A stretch of DNA of 64,000 nt from Amycolatopsis lurida (GTDB taxonomy: Bacteria; Actinomycetota; Actinomycetes; Mycobacteriales; Pseudonocardiaceae): the NCBI RefSeq assembly GCF_900105055.1, contig NZ_FNTA01000004.1, positions 5,797,501 to 5,861,500 of the forward strand, given 5' to 3'. Of this stretch, positions 16,422 to 24,110 are shown piece by piece (position 1 is the stretch's first letter; each line of letters starts with the position of its first letter). The translations under genes and the position numbers were made by a program. The notes under the pieces were generated by a model, which did no database searches, had not been told where the DNA came from, and worked only from the letters and a program-made list of their open reading frames with translations.

Positions 16422-17771
16422 TCAGGCGCCCGCTCGGATCTCCGCGAACACGGCCGACCGCTCGGAGGCTCGCCCGGCGCGCAGCAGCACGTCCTCCGCG
16501 TATGGACGGCCGATGAGCTGAAGGCCGATGGGAAGCCCGGCGGAATCCAGGCCCGCCGGCACCGTCAGCGAGGGCAGTCCGGTGATGTTGGCGGGAGCGG
16601 ACAGCCGCACGTAGGCGTCGGCCACGCTTTCCGTCGTGCCGTCCGGCCACGCGACGCTCTCCTGCCCGGTAGGTACCGCCGTCACCGGCACGGCCGGCGC
16701 GGCGATCACGTCGACGGACTTCATCAGGCGCAGCCATTCCCGTCGCATCAGGGTTTGCGCACGCTGGGCACGCAGGTAGTCCCCGGCGGACACGAGTTCC
16801 CCCGCCTCGAGAAGGATCCGCACGTCGGGACCGTACAGTTCCGGCGTCGTGCGCATCGTCCGCTCGTGGTAGGCGGTGGCCTCCGGGACCATCAGTCCCC
16901 ACTGGGTCGCTTGGATGTAGCGCGCCATCGGGATCTCGACCTCGACCAGCCGGGCGCCGAGGTACTCCAGCCGCGCTATCGCCGTGCGCACGGTGGACTC
17001 CACCTCGGCGTCGACGCGTTCGAAGTAGTGGTTGCGTGGAACACCGACGCGCAGGCCGGGGATCTCACTGTCCACTGTGTACGGCTCGCGGCCGGTCAGC
17101 GCGGACAGCACGAGCCCCGCGTCGGTCACCGTGCGGGTGAGCGGGCCGACGTGATCCAGCGACCACGACAGCGAGACCACGCCATCGCGCGGTACCAGGT
17201 CGTACGTCGGTTTGAGCCCGACCACACCGTTCAGCGCCGCGGGCGTCCGTATCGAGCCGCCCGTGTCGGTTCCCAGCGCGAACGTCGCCGTGCCCGAGGC
17301 CACCGCGACGGCCGATCCGCCGCTCGACCCGCCCGCGACGCGACCGGGATCCCAGGCGTTGACGGTCTGCGGTGTGACGAGGCCGTAGGCGAACTCGTGG
17401 GTGTGGGTCTTGCCGACGATCACCGCGCCCGCCGCCTCCAGCCGTGCCGTGACCGCACTGTCGGCGGTGGCACGGTGCTCGGCACGCACGCGCGAACTGC
17501 CCGTGGTCGGCAGGCCCGCGACGTCGATGAGATCCTTCAGCGCCACCGGGACCCCGTGCAGAGGACCGCGCCGGACTCCGGCGGCGATCTCCCGTTCGGC
17601 GCGGCGCGCCGACTCGCGTGCGCGGTCCGCGGTGACGGTGACGAAGGCGCCCAAGCGCGGGTCGACCCGCGCCACGCGCTCCAGCACCGAATCGACGAGG
17701 TCGACCGGTGACAGCTCCCGGTTCCGGATCGCCTGCGCGGCGGCGTCGAGTGTCAGCTCATACGGCTGCAT
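16422..17771 (-). CDS. Amidase signature family hydrolase
   Basis: The 449-residue protein has the Ser-cisSer-Lys triad of amidase-signature enzymes: Lys in HGVPVALKDLID, cis-Ser in GGSSGGSAVAVASG and the nucleophile in LGTDTGGSIRTPAAL. It has no tRNA-amidotransferase neighbours and is paired with a small GatC/AtzG-like protein, which points to an AtzE- or AtzF-type hydrolase acting on a small amide. ATG 17771 overlaps the small upstream gene by 14 bp. The substrate is unknown. Confidence 0.85.
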   Translation of the reverse strand: MQPYELTLDAAAQAIRNRELSPVDLVDSVLERVARVDPRLGAFVTVTADRARESARRAEREIAAGVRRGPLHGVPVALKDLIDVAGLPTTGSSRVRAEHRATADSAVTARLEAAGAVIVGKTHTHEFAYGLVTPQTVNAWDPGRVAGGSSGGSAVAVASGTATFALGTDTGGSIRTPAALNGVVGLKPTYDLVPRDGVVSLSWSLDHVGPLTRTVTDAGLVLSALTGREPYTVDSEIPGLRVGVPRNHYFERVDAEVESTVRTAIARLEYLGARLVEVEIPMARYIQATQWGLMVPEATAYHERTMRTTPELYGPDVRILLEAGELVSAGDYLRAQRAQTLMRREWLRLMKSVDVIAAPAVPVTAVPTGQESVAWPDGTTESVADAYVRLSAPANITGLPSLTVPAGLDSAGLPIGLQLIGRPYAEDVLLRAGRASERSAVFAEIRAGA

Positions 17772-17946
17772 CGTGGTCTCCCCTTCGGTAGGGCGCGGTG
17801 TCACCGAAGTCCAGTTCGCGCAAGACTCCGATGACGGAGTGGATGTGGCCGGCGGTGGCGGCCACATCGGCGTGGCGCTCGGTGGGCAGGGTGAGCCCAG
17901 CGCGGGCGGCCAAGCTCGCCGCTTCGGTCGGGCTGAGATCGGACAT
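17758..17946 (-). CDS. Small AtzG/DUF4089-like amidase partner
   Basis: The 62-residue helical protein starts MSDLSPTEAASLAARAGLTL and contains HSVIGVLRELDF, in the style of GatC-like or DUF4089 subunits that stabilise amidases. GGAG lies 7 bases before ATG 17946; an upstream ATG at 17964 lacks one. Overlap with the amidase gene suggests a heteromeric enzyme. Confidence 0.65.
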   Translation of the reverse strand: MSDLSPTEAASLAARAGLTLPTERHADVAATAGHIHSVIGVLRELDFGDTAPYRRGDHDAAV

Positions 17947-17967
17947 GTCGACTCCAAAAGCCAAGGA

Positions 17968-18010
17968 TTTGCTTTAAGCGACTCTAAGTCCTAGTGTCGA
18001 CTAAAGCAAA
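17968..18010. promoter_or_regulatory. 15-bp imperfect inverted repeat between amidase and MBL operons
   Basis: Arms 17968-17982 and 17996-18010 match in 13 of 15 positions (TTTGCTTTA..CGAC type). The region is strikingly AT-rich for this genome and lies in the 90-bp divergent spacer. A related TTGCGTTTAG half-site follows at about 18015. It probably holds both promoters and an operator shared by them. Confidence 0.55.
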
Positions 18011-18036
18011 TATATTGCGTTTAGCCGTAGGAGGGG

Positions 18037-18912
18037 ATGACCGTGTCTTCCTGGACCGTGGGGGATTTCGCCGTGCGACGCGTGGACGAGGTGATGCTGC
18101 CGCCGTCGACCGGCCCCTGGCTGCTGCCCGCCGCCACGCCGGAGGTCGTCGCCGGGCACGGGTGGCTGCGTCCCCATTTCGCCGACGGCGCCGGGACACT
18201 GCGCCTGGCCACCCACAGTTTCGCGATCTCGGCGGGCGGGCTGAAAATCCTGGTGGACACCGGGATCGGGAACGGAAAGCGGCGAGCCAACCCCGCCTGG
18301 CACGACCTGCGCACCGGCTATCTCGACGAGCTCGAGGCCGCGGGGTTCTCGCCGGAGACCGTCGATCTGGTGGTGCTGACCCATCTGCACGCCGACCACG
18401 TGGGCTGGAACACGCGCGCGGTGGCGGGCGAGTGGGTGCCGACCTTCCCCAACGCCCGGTACCTGACCTCCCGGACGGAACGGGAATTCTGGGCGGGGTA
18501 CGACATGGACGAACCCCGGCGGCAGATGTTCCGGGACTCCGTGCATCCCGTCGAGGACGCGGGCTTGCTGGACCTGGTCGACGTTCCTGCCGTCGGAGTG
18601 GAAGTCGCCCCCGGCGTGCGGCTCGTGCCGACGCCCGGGCATACGCCGGGTCACGTCGCCGTCCGGCTGGGCAGCGGCGACGAGACTGCTTTGATCACCG
18701 GTGACAGCATCCATCACCCGGTCCAGATCCCCCACCCGGACATCGGCAGCTGCGTCGACATCGATCCCGGCCTCGCCGAGGCCACCCGTCGCTCACTGCT
18801 CGCTTCGCTCGCCGGCACCGGCACCCTGATACTCGGGACCCATTTCCCGGCGCCGACCGCCGGGCGGGTGATCTCGGTGGAGACCGCCCTCTCCTGGACC
18901 GCGACGAGCTGA
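18037..18912 (+). CDS. Metallo-beta-lactamase-fold hydrolase
   Basis: The 291-residue protein has the zinc motif HLHADHVGW (about residue 117), a second His in TPGHTPGHVAV, an Asp in ITGDSIHH, and a final His in LGTHFPAPT. This is the complete MBL-fold metal set, and THLHADHVGWN is common in lactonase- and organophosphatase-like members. The substrate is unknown. It is divergent from the amidase pair and shares an AT-rich putative operator, so it may take part in the same catabolic route. GTAGGAGGGG lies upstream of the ATG. Confidence 0.85.
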   Translation: MTVSSWTVGDFAVRRVDEVMLPPSTGPWLLPAATPEVVAGHGWLRPHFADGAGTLRLATHSFAISAGGLKILVDTGIGNGKRRANPAWHDLRTGYLDELEAAGFSPETVDLVVLTHLHADHVGWNTRAVAGEWVPTFPNARYLTSRTEREFWAGYDMDEPRRQMFRDSVHPVEDAGLLDLVDVPAVGVEVAPGVRLVPTPGHTPGHVAVRLGSGDETALITGDSIHHPVQIPHPDIGSCVDIDPGLAEATRRSLLASLAGTGTLILGTHFPAPTAGRVISVETALSWTATS

Positions 18913-19236
18913 TCGGTGGCGCGGCGTTTCTCGAGATCGTGAGAAACCGGGTCTTGCATTTCGTAAGACTGGCCGGTTCGGGACGATGTTTTCGGCCGTG
19001 TGGGGAGAGGGTGTGATGACGCCACTGTCGGCGAACGCGGTCACGGAGGTATGGCTGGGTCGAGAGGTCGGCCGCGAGCGGGGGATGAAGCGCGGCAGGA
19101 CGTTACATCGCATGCTTCATCGGTATCGAACAAGCGTGCGTCAGCGTTACGGCCGGCGATTTTGGCCACATCGAGATCGGTGCCACGAGCCGGCTTCCAT
19201 GGGTATGGGCTGTTCGGCCGTATTGCTCTCCGGTTG
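18913..19236. other. Intergenic stretch without a convincing gene
   Basis: About 320 bp between the MBL hydrolase and the next promoter. Short Arg-rich frames exist but lack family resemblance and codon-position bias. No tRNA attachment-site copy like those at 26641 and 33303 was seen here. Confidence 0.5.
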
Positions 19237-19266
19237 TTGACTGACAGAATAAGGCTTGGATAGGAT
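19237..19266 (+). promoter_or_regulatory. Sigma-70-type promoter for the secreted-protein cluster
   Basis: TTGACT (19237-19242) and TAGGAT (19261-19266) are separated by 18 bp, a good match to the primary sigma factor consensus. It lies about 60 bp before the GTG of the 159-residue secreted protein. Confidence 0.6.
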
Positions 19267-19324
19267 TCCTGTGGCCTCAGTAAGCGGCTGCAGGCCGACT
19301 GGGGTCTAGGGGAGGATCGTCATT

Positions 19325-19804
19325 GTGACGTTTTACTCGCGCATGCTCGGCGTGGGCACTATTTCCGCTGTCGCGTTCACATTCCTTTCTGTTTCGACCG
19401 TCGAGGCGGCCACGTCGGACGATCCGCCACCTGTCGTCGAGGACTACGACTATCCGGGCGCCGATCAGATCTTCGCGCAGCACGGTATTCGCCTGTTGAA
19501 GGGTGACGGACATATCCTGTTCACCGAATGCGGCGGTGGCGCCAACCTCGTGGAAGTGTGGAGCCGGACCAAGAACGTCCCGTTCTGCTTCAAGATCACG
19601 GGGGCCAAAGGGTATCTCAGTATGGATCTCGCCAGGGTCTACTTGATCAAGGGCGACGATCACGCGCTGAAGGCGACGATGAAGATCAAGGATGCGCCGG
19701 TGGTGGTGGACATCCCCAAGAATTCCTGGACATCGGTCGGCGAAGGCGCAAATCCGGAAAACGGCTACTCGTCGCTTGCGGAATTTGTTTCCGCCGGTTC
19801 CTGA
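19325..19804 (+). CDS. Small secreted protein of unknown function
   Basis: The 159-residue protein has a signal peptide (hydrophobic core GTISAVAFTFLSVSTV, cleavage likely after VEA) and a mature domain of about 130 residues with two cysteines, in TECGGGANL and PFCFKI, that could form a disulfide. I do not recognise the family. GTG 19325 is preceded by GGGGAGGA. It lies directly upstream of a polymorphic toxin and has its own hairpin terminator, so it is probably transcribed alone. Confidence 0.7.
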   Translation: MTFYSRMLGVGTISAVAFTFLSVSTVEAATSDDPPPVVEDYDYPGADQIFAQHGIRLLKGDGHILFTECGGGANLVEVWSRTKNVPFCFKITGAKGYLSMDLARVYLIKGDDHALKATMKIKDAPVVVDIPKNSWTSVGEGANPENGYSSLAEFVSAGS

Positions 19805-19861
19805 TCCGTACCACCCGAGGCCTGTTCGCTACTTTACTTGCCATGAATCTGTATTCGTGAT

Positions 19862-19887
19862 CGTGCGCCTTCGGTTGACGGCGCACG
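19862..19887 (+). terminator. Hairpin after the small secreted protein gene
   Basis: Arms CGTGCGCC (19862-19869) and GGCGCACG (19880-19887) with a 10-base loop, about 58 bases after the stop. Confidence 0.5.
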
Positions 19888-19938
19888 ATACTGTTGAGCC
19901 CAGGATTTTATTCTGAGTGCTCGGTGGGGGGCGCTGTC

Positions 19939-22900
19939 GTGATCATGGAATTCGAAGCGAAATCCGTAACTCCGAGAAGGTCGAGACTCGCGGCACTCTT
20001 GTGCTTCGTGGCCATCCTGGCCCTGATGGCGGGTTTGGTGAGCACCGTCCCGGCCTTCGCCGATCCTGTCCCCGATAATGGTCAGGAAGAGGTATCGGAC
20101 AGGTCGAAGGTGGTGGCCGCCTGGGAAACCGGCGGTTCCGCGGTCCGGGAAGCGGCAGAAGCCGCCCTGTTCGGCAGCGATCAAGTTGTCCGGGACTTCC
20201 TGGCGTCTGGTCTGCGCGACGCCGGTGACCATGACACCCGTCTCAGGATGGCCAAACTCCTCGCGACGGCGGGTCCTGCGGTCAAGACGGCCGCGCAGGC
20301 GGCGTTGAGCGGCACGCCCGCGGAGATGCGGCAGTTCCTCGAGACCGGTGTGCGTGAGCCGTGGGAGCAGGATGTCCGTGTTCGTGCCGCGCAGATCCTG
20401 AGCACCGGCGGTCCCGGTGTCAAAGAGGCTGCTCAAAAGGCGTTGAACGGTCCGTTCGAGGGCATCGCCGAGTTCGTGCACAGAGGCTGGGAAGGCGCTC
20501 AGCAGCACGATGATCGAGTCCGTGTGGCGCAGATCATGGCCACGGGCGGGCCTGCCGTGAAGCAGGCCGCTCAGGTCGCCCTTTCGGGCGGCGCGGAAGA
20601 ACTGCGTGAGTTTCTGTCAACGGGTCAGTACGTCGCGCGGGAGCGGGACGACGAAACGGCGAGTGTGGCCAGTCTCGCCGCCGCGGCCAAGGAGGCGGGC
20701 GACCGTGCGGCGGCCGAAACCGCCTTGGCGACACAGGCGTCGGAGCAGGCCGTCAAGGCTGCAGGCCTGGCGAAACAGGCGGCGGAACGCGCGGCCGCGG
20801 AGACGGCCGCCGCGAAGGACGACGCCAACCTGGCCTCAGCTGCGGCAGGACGGGCCGCGGACGCCGCCACTCGTGCGGCCGCGTCGGCGCGGGAAGCGAT
20901 CAGTGCGGCGAACGCGGCGAGTCAGGCGGTCCGGGCGGCGGCCAACGCGGCCAATCGTGCGGCCGCGGCCGCGGTGCTGGCCGGTAAGGCCGCGACTCGC
21001 GCCTACAACGCGGCCGCGGGTGCGGCTACCGACGCGGGGAAGGCCAACGACGCAAAGGAAGCGGCTGTCACCGCCAAGTCGGTCGCGTTGAGCGCCACGG
21101 TCGCGGCCGATGCCGCTGCCGCGGTCGGTGCCGCCGCCAGGGCAGCGGGTAACGCGCTGCAGGCAGCGTTGAGCGCGGCGTCGAACGCCGACGCGGCCGG
21201 CACGGCTGCCGACGCGGCCGGTAGGCACGCCAACGTGGCCGGTGCCGAGGCTGACCGTGCGAAACGCGCGGCCGCCGACGCGAAGCGGGCCGCGGCGCGT
21301 GCGGTGCGAGCGGGGAACGCTGCCGTGGCCTTCGCCAGGGAAGCGGCCACGGCGGCGGATGAAGCCCGCGCAGCGGCGACCAGGTCCGCCGGACACGCGA
21401 ACGCCGCGGCCGACGCTGCCAACAAGGCCGCCCAGCACGCCGGTGAGGCGGAGCATGCGGCAGCTCGGTCGGAAGCGCACGCACAAGCCGCGAAGGTCGC
21501 TGCTGAAAGCGCGACCGCGGCGGCGGCCAAAGCGAAGCTGACAGAGGAGTCCGCTCGCGTGGCGGACGCCGAGCGGTTGGCCACTGAAACCGAAGAAGCG
21601 GTCGAACTCGCTCAGGCACTTCGTGCCGCGACGGACGCCATTCCCGTACGACTTCCTTGGGACATCGAGGAATCGTTGCGCCTCAGCCCAGAGTCCAAGC
21701 GCCTGATCGCCGAAGCCACGGCACCCGGCGTTCCCCGGGAAACGGTCGTCGCGAACGGTCGGAAGGTGGCTCTGCGACAGCTGACCGAAACCAACACGGG
21801 GCCGATCAGCCGGTCGATGGCGAAGAGCGTTCTCGCTGGGGACGAGGTCGCCGTCACCGAGTTCGTCCGCGCTGGTCTGGCGATCGCGGCGGAACAGGAC
21901 GACCGGGCGAGGGTGGGGCATCTCGCCGAGAGCGAGATCCCGGCGCTCAAGACGGCTGCGTTGGCGGCTCTGAGCGGAACTGTCGAGCAGGTCAGGGAGT
22001 TTCTGCGAAAGCAGCCGTACGAGGGTAAGGAGAACGACGAGCGGCTGGCGATCAGCCGGTTGCTCGCCTCCGGTGGGCCGGGTATGCGGACTGCCGCGCA
22101 GGCGGCGCTCGACGGTGATGCAGACGCGCGGCGTGAGTTCTTGCGGACGGGTCAGTACGAGGCTGCCGAGCACGATGACCGGATAGTGGTCGCGCAGGCG
22201 CTGCAGAATGGCGGCGCAGAGGTGAAGGCGGCCGCGCAGATCGCCTTGGCCGGGCCCGTCCTGGAGCTTCGGGAGTTCGTCCAGTTCGGACGGCTTCAGG
22301 CTGAGCGGCGGGACTCGGACACCGCTTCGCATGTGGCGACAGTCCGTCGGTATGTCGCCGAAGCCGCGGCGTCCGCGGCGGCGGCCAACGAATCCGCCGC
22401 ACGTGCACTGGAGACGGCGGCGATCGCCCGCAACGCGGCGAACGAGGCGAAGGGCTACGCGGACCAGGCGAAAGCCTCCGCCGATAAGGCGAAGGAGTAC
22501 GCGGACCAGGCCAAAGCTTCCGCTGCTGAGGCGCAGACCTCGGCCAACCGGGCGGCCCAGTCGGCCAGCCAGGCACGTCAGGCTGTCGCCTCCGCACAGC
22601 GGGACGCCGCGAAAGCCGCCCAGTACGCGACCAAGGCGGCAGGCTCGGCAGCGTCGGCGCGAAGCGCGGCCGCCCGCGCGGCCGGTTACGCCGAGGACGC
22701 TCGTAGGGCGGCGAAGGCCGCCGGCAAAAGCGCCGAGGAGGCCGGCCGCGCCGCGAGCGACGCAGCCGAACACTTCCTCCGCACCTGGACAGGGACACCC
22801 CCGGACCAGCGGCCCTCCGACGCTCGGGCAGCACAGTTCGACAGCGGCCTCATGGTGCTGTTCACCAACGGAGAATGCTTCGTCAACGGTGTGCTGCTTC

Positions 22901-23559
22901 CCTTCGCGAGCTACGGGCTGACCCAGTGTGAAGCCATCGGCCGGGAAATGAACGCCTGGTGGCTCGACGGTGGCTACGAGTACCAAAGTATCGGGGGACT
23001 CCTCGATCCGAACCTCGCCGTGGACTTCGATGCCCTGCTGATGAAGCGGTTCTGCGAGGAAAGGTCCAGCGCCTGCTCAGCCGAGCTGCAGAGAGGGCTC
23101 TCCGCGCTTCAGGGGAACCTCCAGAAGATTGCCACCCTCGGCGGCGGAAGATCGTTCCATCAACTGCTCAAGCGAATGAATCTTCTCAGGGCGGCCGGTA
23201 CAGTTTCTCAAAAGATCGGCCCGTTTCCCGGACGGTCAAGAGTCGTCCTTCAGCAATGGGTCGGGAAGACCTATCAAATAGGCGAATTAAGGATCATGCT
23301 TGCCAAGGAAAAGATGGCTCATGTCCTTGAACGGCATCATCCGAAATACTGGGATGGCAGCTTCAAGACGAAGCAATCGTTCTTTTCCGGTCGCACCACG
23401 GTAGACGAAATCGAGGACAGAATAGTCAAGGTTCTCAACCAGAATCAAGACAAGATCCGACGAGGTGAACAAGGGCCGTTTTATGGAGTGGTCGACGGCA
23501 AGACATACCAGCTTGGTCTGGAGGATGGTGTTAAGATCGGTCAGTTCTTCCCGTTGTGA
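19939..23559 (+). CDS. Secreted ALF-repeat polymorphic toxin
   Basis: The 1206-residue protein has a signal peptide (core LAALLCFVAILALMAGLVS, end PAFA). Four or five ALF-type repeats of about 43 residues follow (about 35-235, each like GPAVKTAAQAALSGTPAEMRQFL cut at its core), then an Ala-rich coiled coil (about 240-560), a second ALF block (about 610-790) and a second Ala-rich coil (about 800-930). A pre-toxin region precedes a different C-terminal domain of about 110 residues. That domain carries H1128 and RHHP at 1132-1135 within HVLERHHPKYWDG, then QSFF, as expected of a metal-independent RNase of the BECR type; this last step is inference. GTG 19939 follows a GGTGGGGGG site. The next gene is the likely immunity gene. 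Confidence 0.75.
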   Translation: MIMEFEAKSVTPRRSRLAALLCFVAILALMAGLVSTVPAFADPVPDNGQEEVSDRSKVVAAWETGGSAVREAAEAALFGSDQVVRDFLASGLRDAGDHDTRLRMAKLLATAGPAVKTAAQAALSGTPAEMRQFLETGVREPWEQDVRVRAAQILSTGGPGVKEAAQKALNGPFEGIAEFVHRGWEGAQQHDDRVRVAQIMATGGPAVKQAAQVALSGGAEELREFLSTGQYVARERDDETASVASLAAAAKEAGDRAAAETALATQASEQAVKAAGLAKQAAERAAAETAAAKDDANLASAAAGRAADAATRAAASAREAISAANAASQAVRAAANAANRAAAAAVLAGKAATRAYNAAAGAATDAGKANDAKEAAVTAKSVALSATVAADAAAAVGAAARAAGNALQAALSAASNADAAGTAADAAGRHANVAGAEADRAKRAAADAKRAAARAVRAGNAAVAFAREAATAADEARAAATRSAGHANAAADAANKAAQHAGEAEHAAARSEAHAQAAKVAAESATAAAAKAKLTEESARVADAERLATETEEAVELAQALRAATDAIPVRLPWDIEESLRLSPESKRLIAEATAPGVPRETVVANGRKVALRQLTETNTGPISRSMAKSVLAGDEVAVTEFVRAGLAIAAEQDDRARVGHLAESEIPALKTAALAALSGTVEQVREFLRKQPYEGKENDERLAISRLLASGGPGMRTAAQAALDGDADARREFLRTGQYEAAEHDDRIVVAQALQNGGAEVKAAAQIALAGPVLELREFVQFGRLQAERRDSDTASHVATVRRYVAEAAASAAAANESAARALETAAIARNAANEAKGYADQAKASADKAKEYADQAKASAAEAQTSANRAAQSASQARQAVASAQRDAAKAAQYATKAAGSAASARSAAARAAGYAEDARRAAKAAGKSAEEAGRAASDAAEHFLRTWTGTPPDQRPSDARAAQFDSGLMVLFTNGECFVNGVLLPFASYGLTQCEAIGREMNAWWLDGGYEYQSIGGLLDPNLAVDFDALLMKRFCEERSSACSAELQRGLSALQGNLQKIATLGGGRSFHQLLKRMNLLRAAGTVSQKIGPFPGRSRVVLQQWVGKTYQIGELRIMLAKEKMAHVLERHHPKYWDGSFKTKQSFFSGRTTVDEIEDRIVKVLNQNQDKIRRGEQGPFYGVVDGKTYQLGLEDGVKIGQFFPL

Positions 23560-23595
23560 CAGGCTGCGGCTATAGGGCTGAAAAGGGGGTTTGAC

Positions 23596-24066
23596 GTGGT
23601 GACGGCGGGCACTGTCCTGTGGTTCGGGCAAGGGAAGGACGAGCGCTCCATCGATATTGGACGCTGCGATCGTTTGCCTCAGGTGAAGTACGGTGCCGAC
23701 TTGGTCGGGGCGATCGTTCTCGAGGTCAATGGCGTGGAGGTACTTGACCGAGATTTGGCCGACGATATTGTGATGATGTGGACTTACGTCGCGAATGTCG
23801 TCAACGAATATCGGAACGGTCGCCCGGCAAGGACCAGCCTGCCTGATCAGGGCATTTGCTTCTCGCTCAACCCGCTGCCTCGCGGTCAGATATTGGTTTC
23901 CTTGGAGGGTGCAGGCGACAAGCGGGCGGCCTCGGCGGATGCGGAGGAAGTTCTTTTTGCGCTCCGATTCGCAGGGAACGAGTTCTTCGACAAGATGGAA
24001 GAATTGACCGGCCGGTTCTGGCCGAAGGTCAGGAGTCGGCTCAATTCGGGCTCGGAATTTCAGTAG
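23596..24066 (+). CDS. Probable immunity protein for the ALF-repeat toxin
   Basis: The 156-residue protein has no signal peptide or membrane segment, so it stays in the cytoplasm. It starts 36 bp after the toxin stop on the same strand, with GGGGG upstream of GTG 23596. Its composition (acidic, Trp and Phe in VLWFGQG and GRFWPKV) is unlike its neighbours, and I recognise no family. Position, size and lack of export are what immunity genes of polymorphic toxins look like. The function is inferred from context only. Confidence 0.6.
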   Translation: MVTAGTVLWFGQGKDERSIDIGRCDRLPQVKYGADLVGAIVLEVNGVEVLDRDLADDIVMMWTYVANVVNEYRNGRPARTSLPDQGICFSLNPLPRGQILVSLEGAGDKRAASADAEEVLFALRFAGNEFFDKMEELTGRFWPKVRSRLNSGSEFQ

Positions 24067-24110
24067 CGCTTTTGCTTGCCAGTTGCCGGATTGGACGATC
24101 GAGGGAATAC

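Noticed and set aside
19239..19262. Search for a third tRNA-Lys att copy left of the toxin region
   Set aside because: I looked for the 44-bp repeat through 18.9-19.4 kb and found no recognisable copy, so the left end of a second element is not claimed.
18986..19263. Two short overlapping frames after the MBL gene
   Set aside because: No ribosome binding site, no recognisable domain, Arg/His-rich composition typical of non-coding GC-rich DNA.
20600..21600. Long Arg/Ala-rich antisense frames through the toxin gene
   Set aside because: They are by-products of Ala/Lys-rich codons in a GC-rich gene and resemble no protein family.
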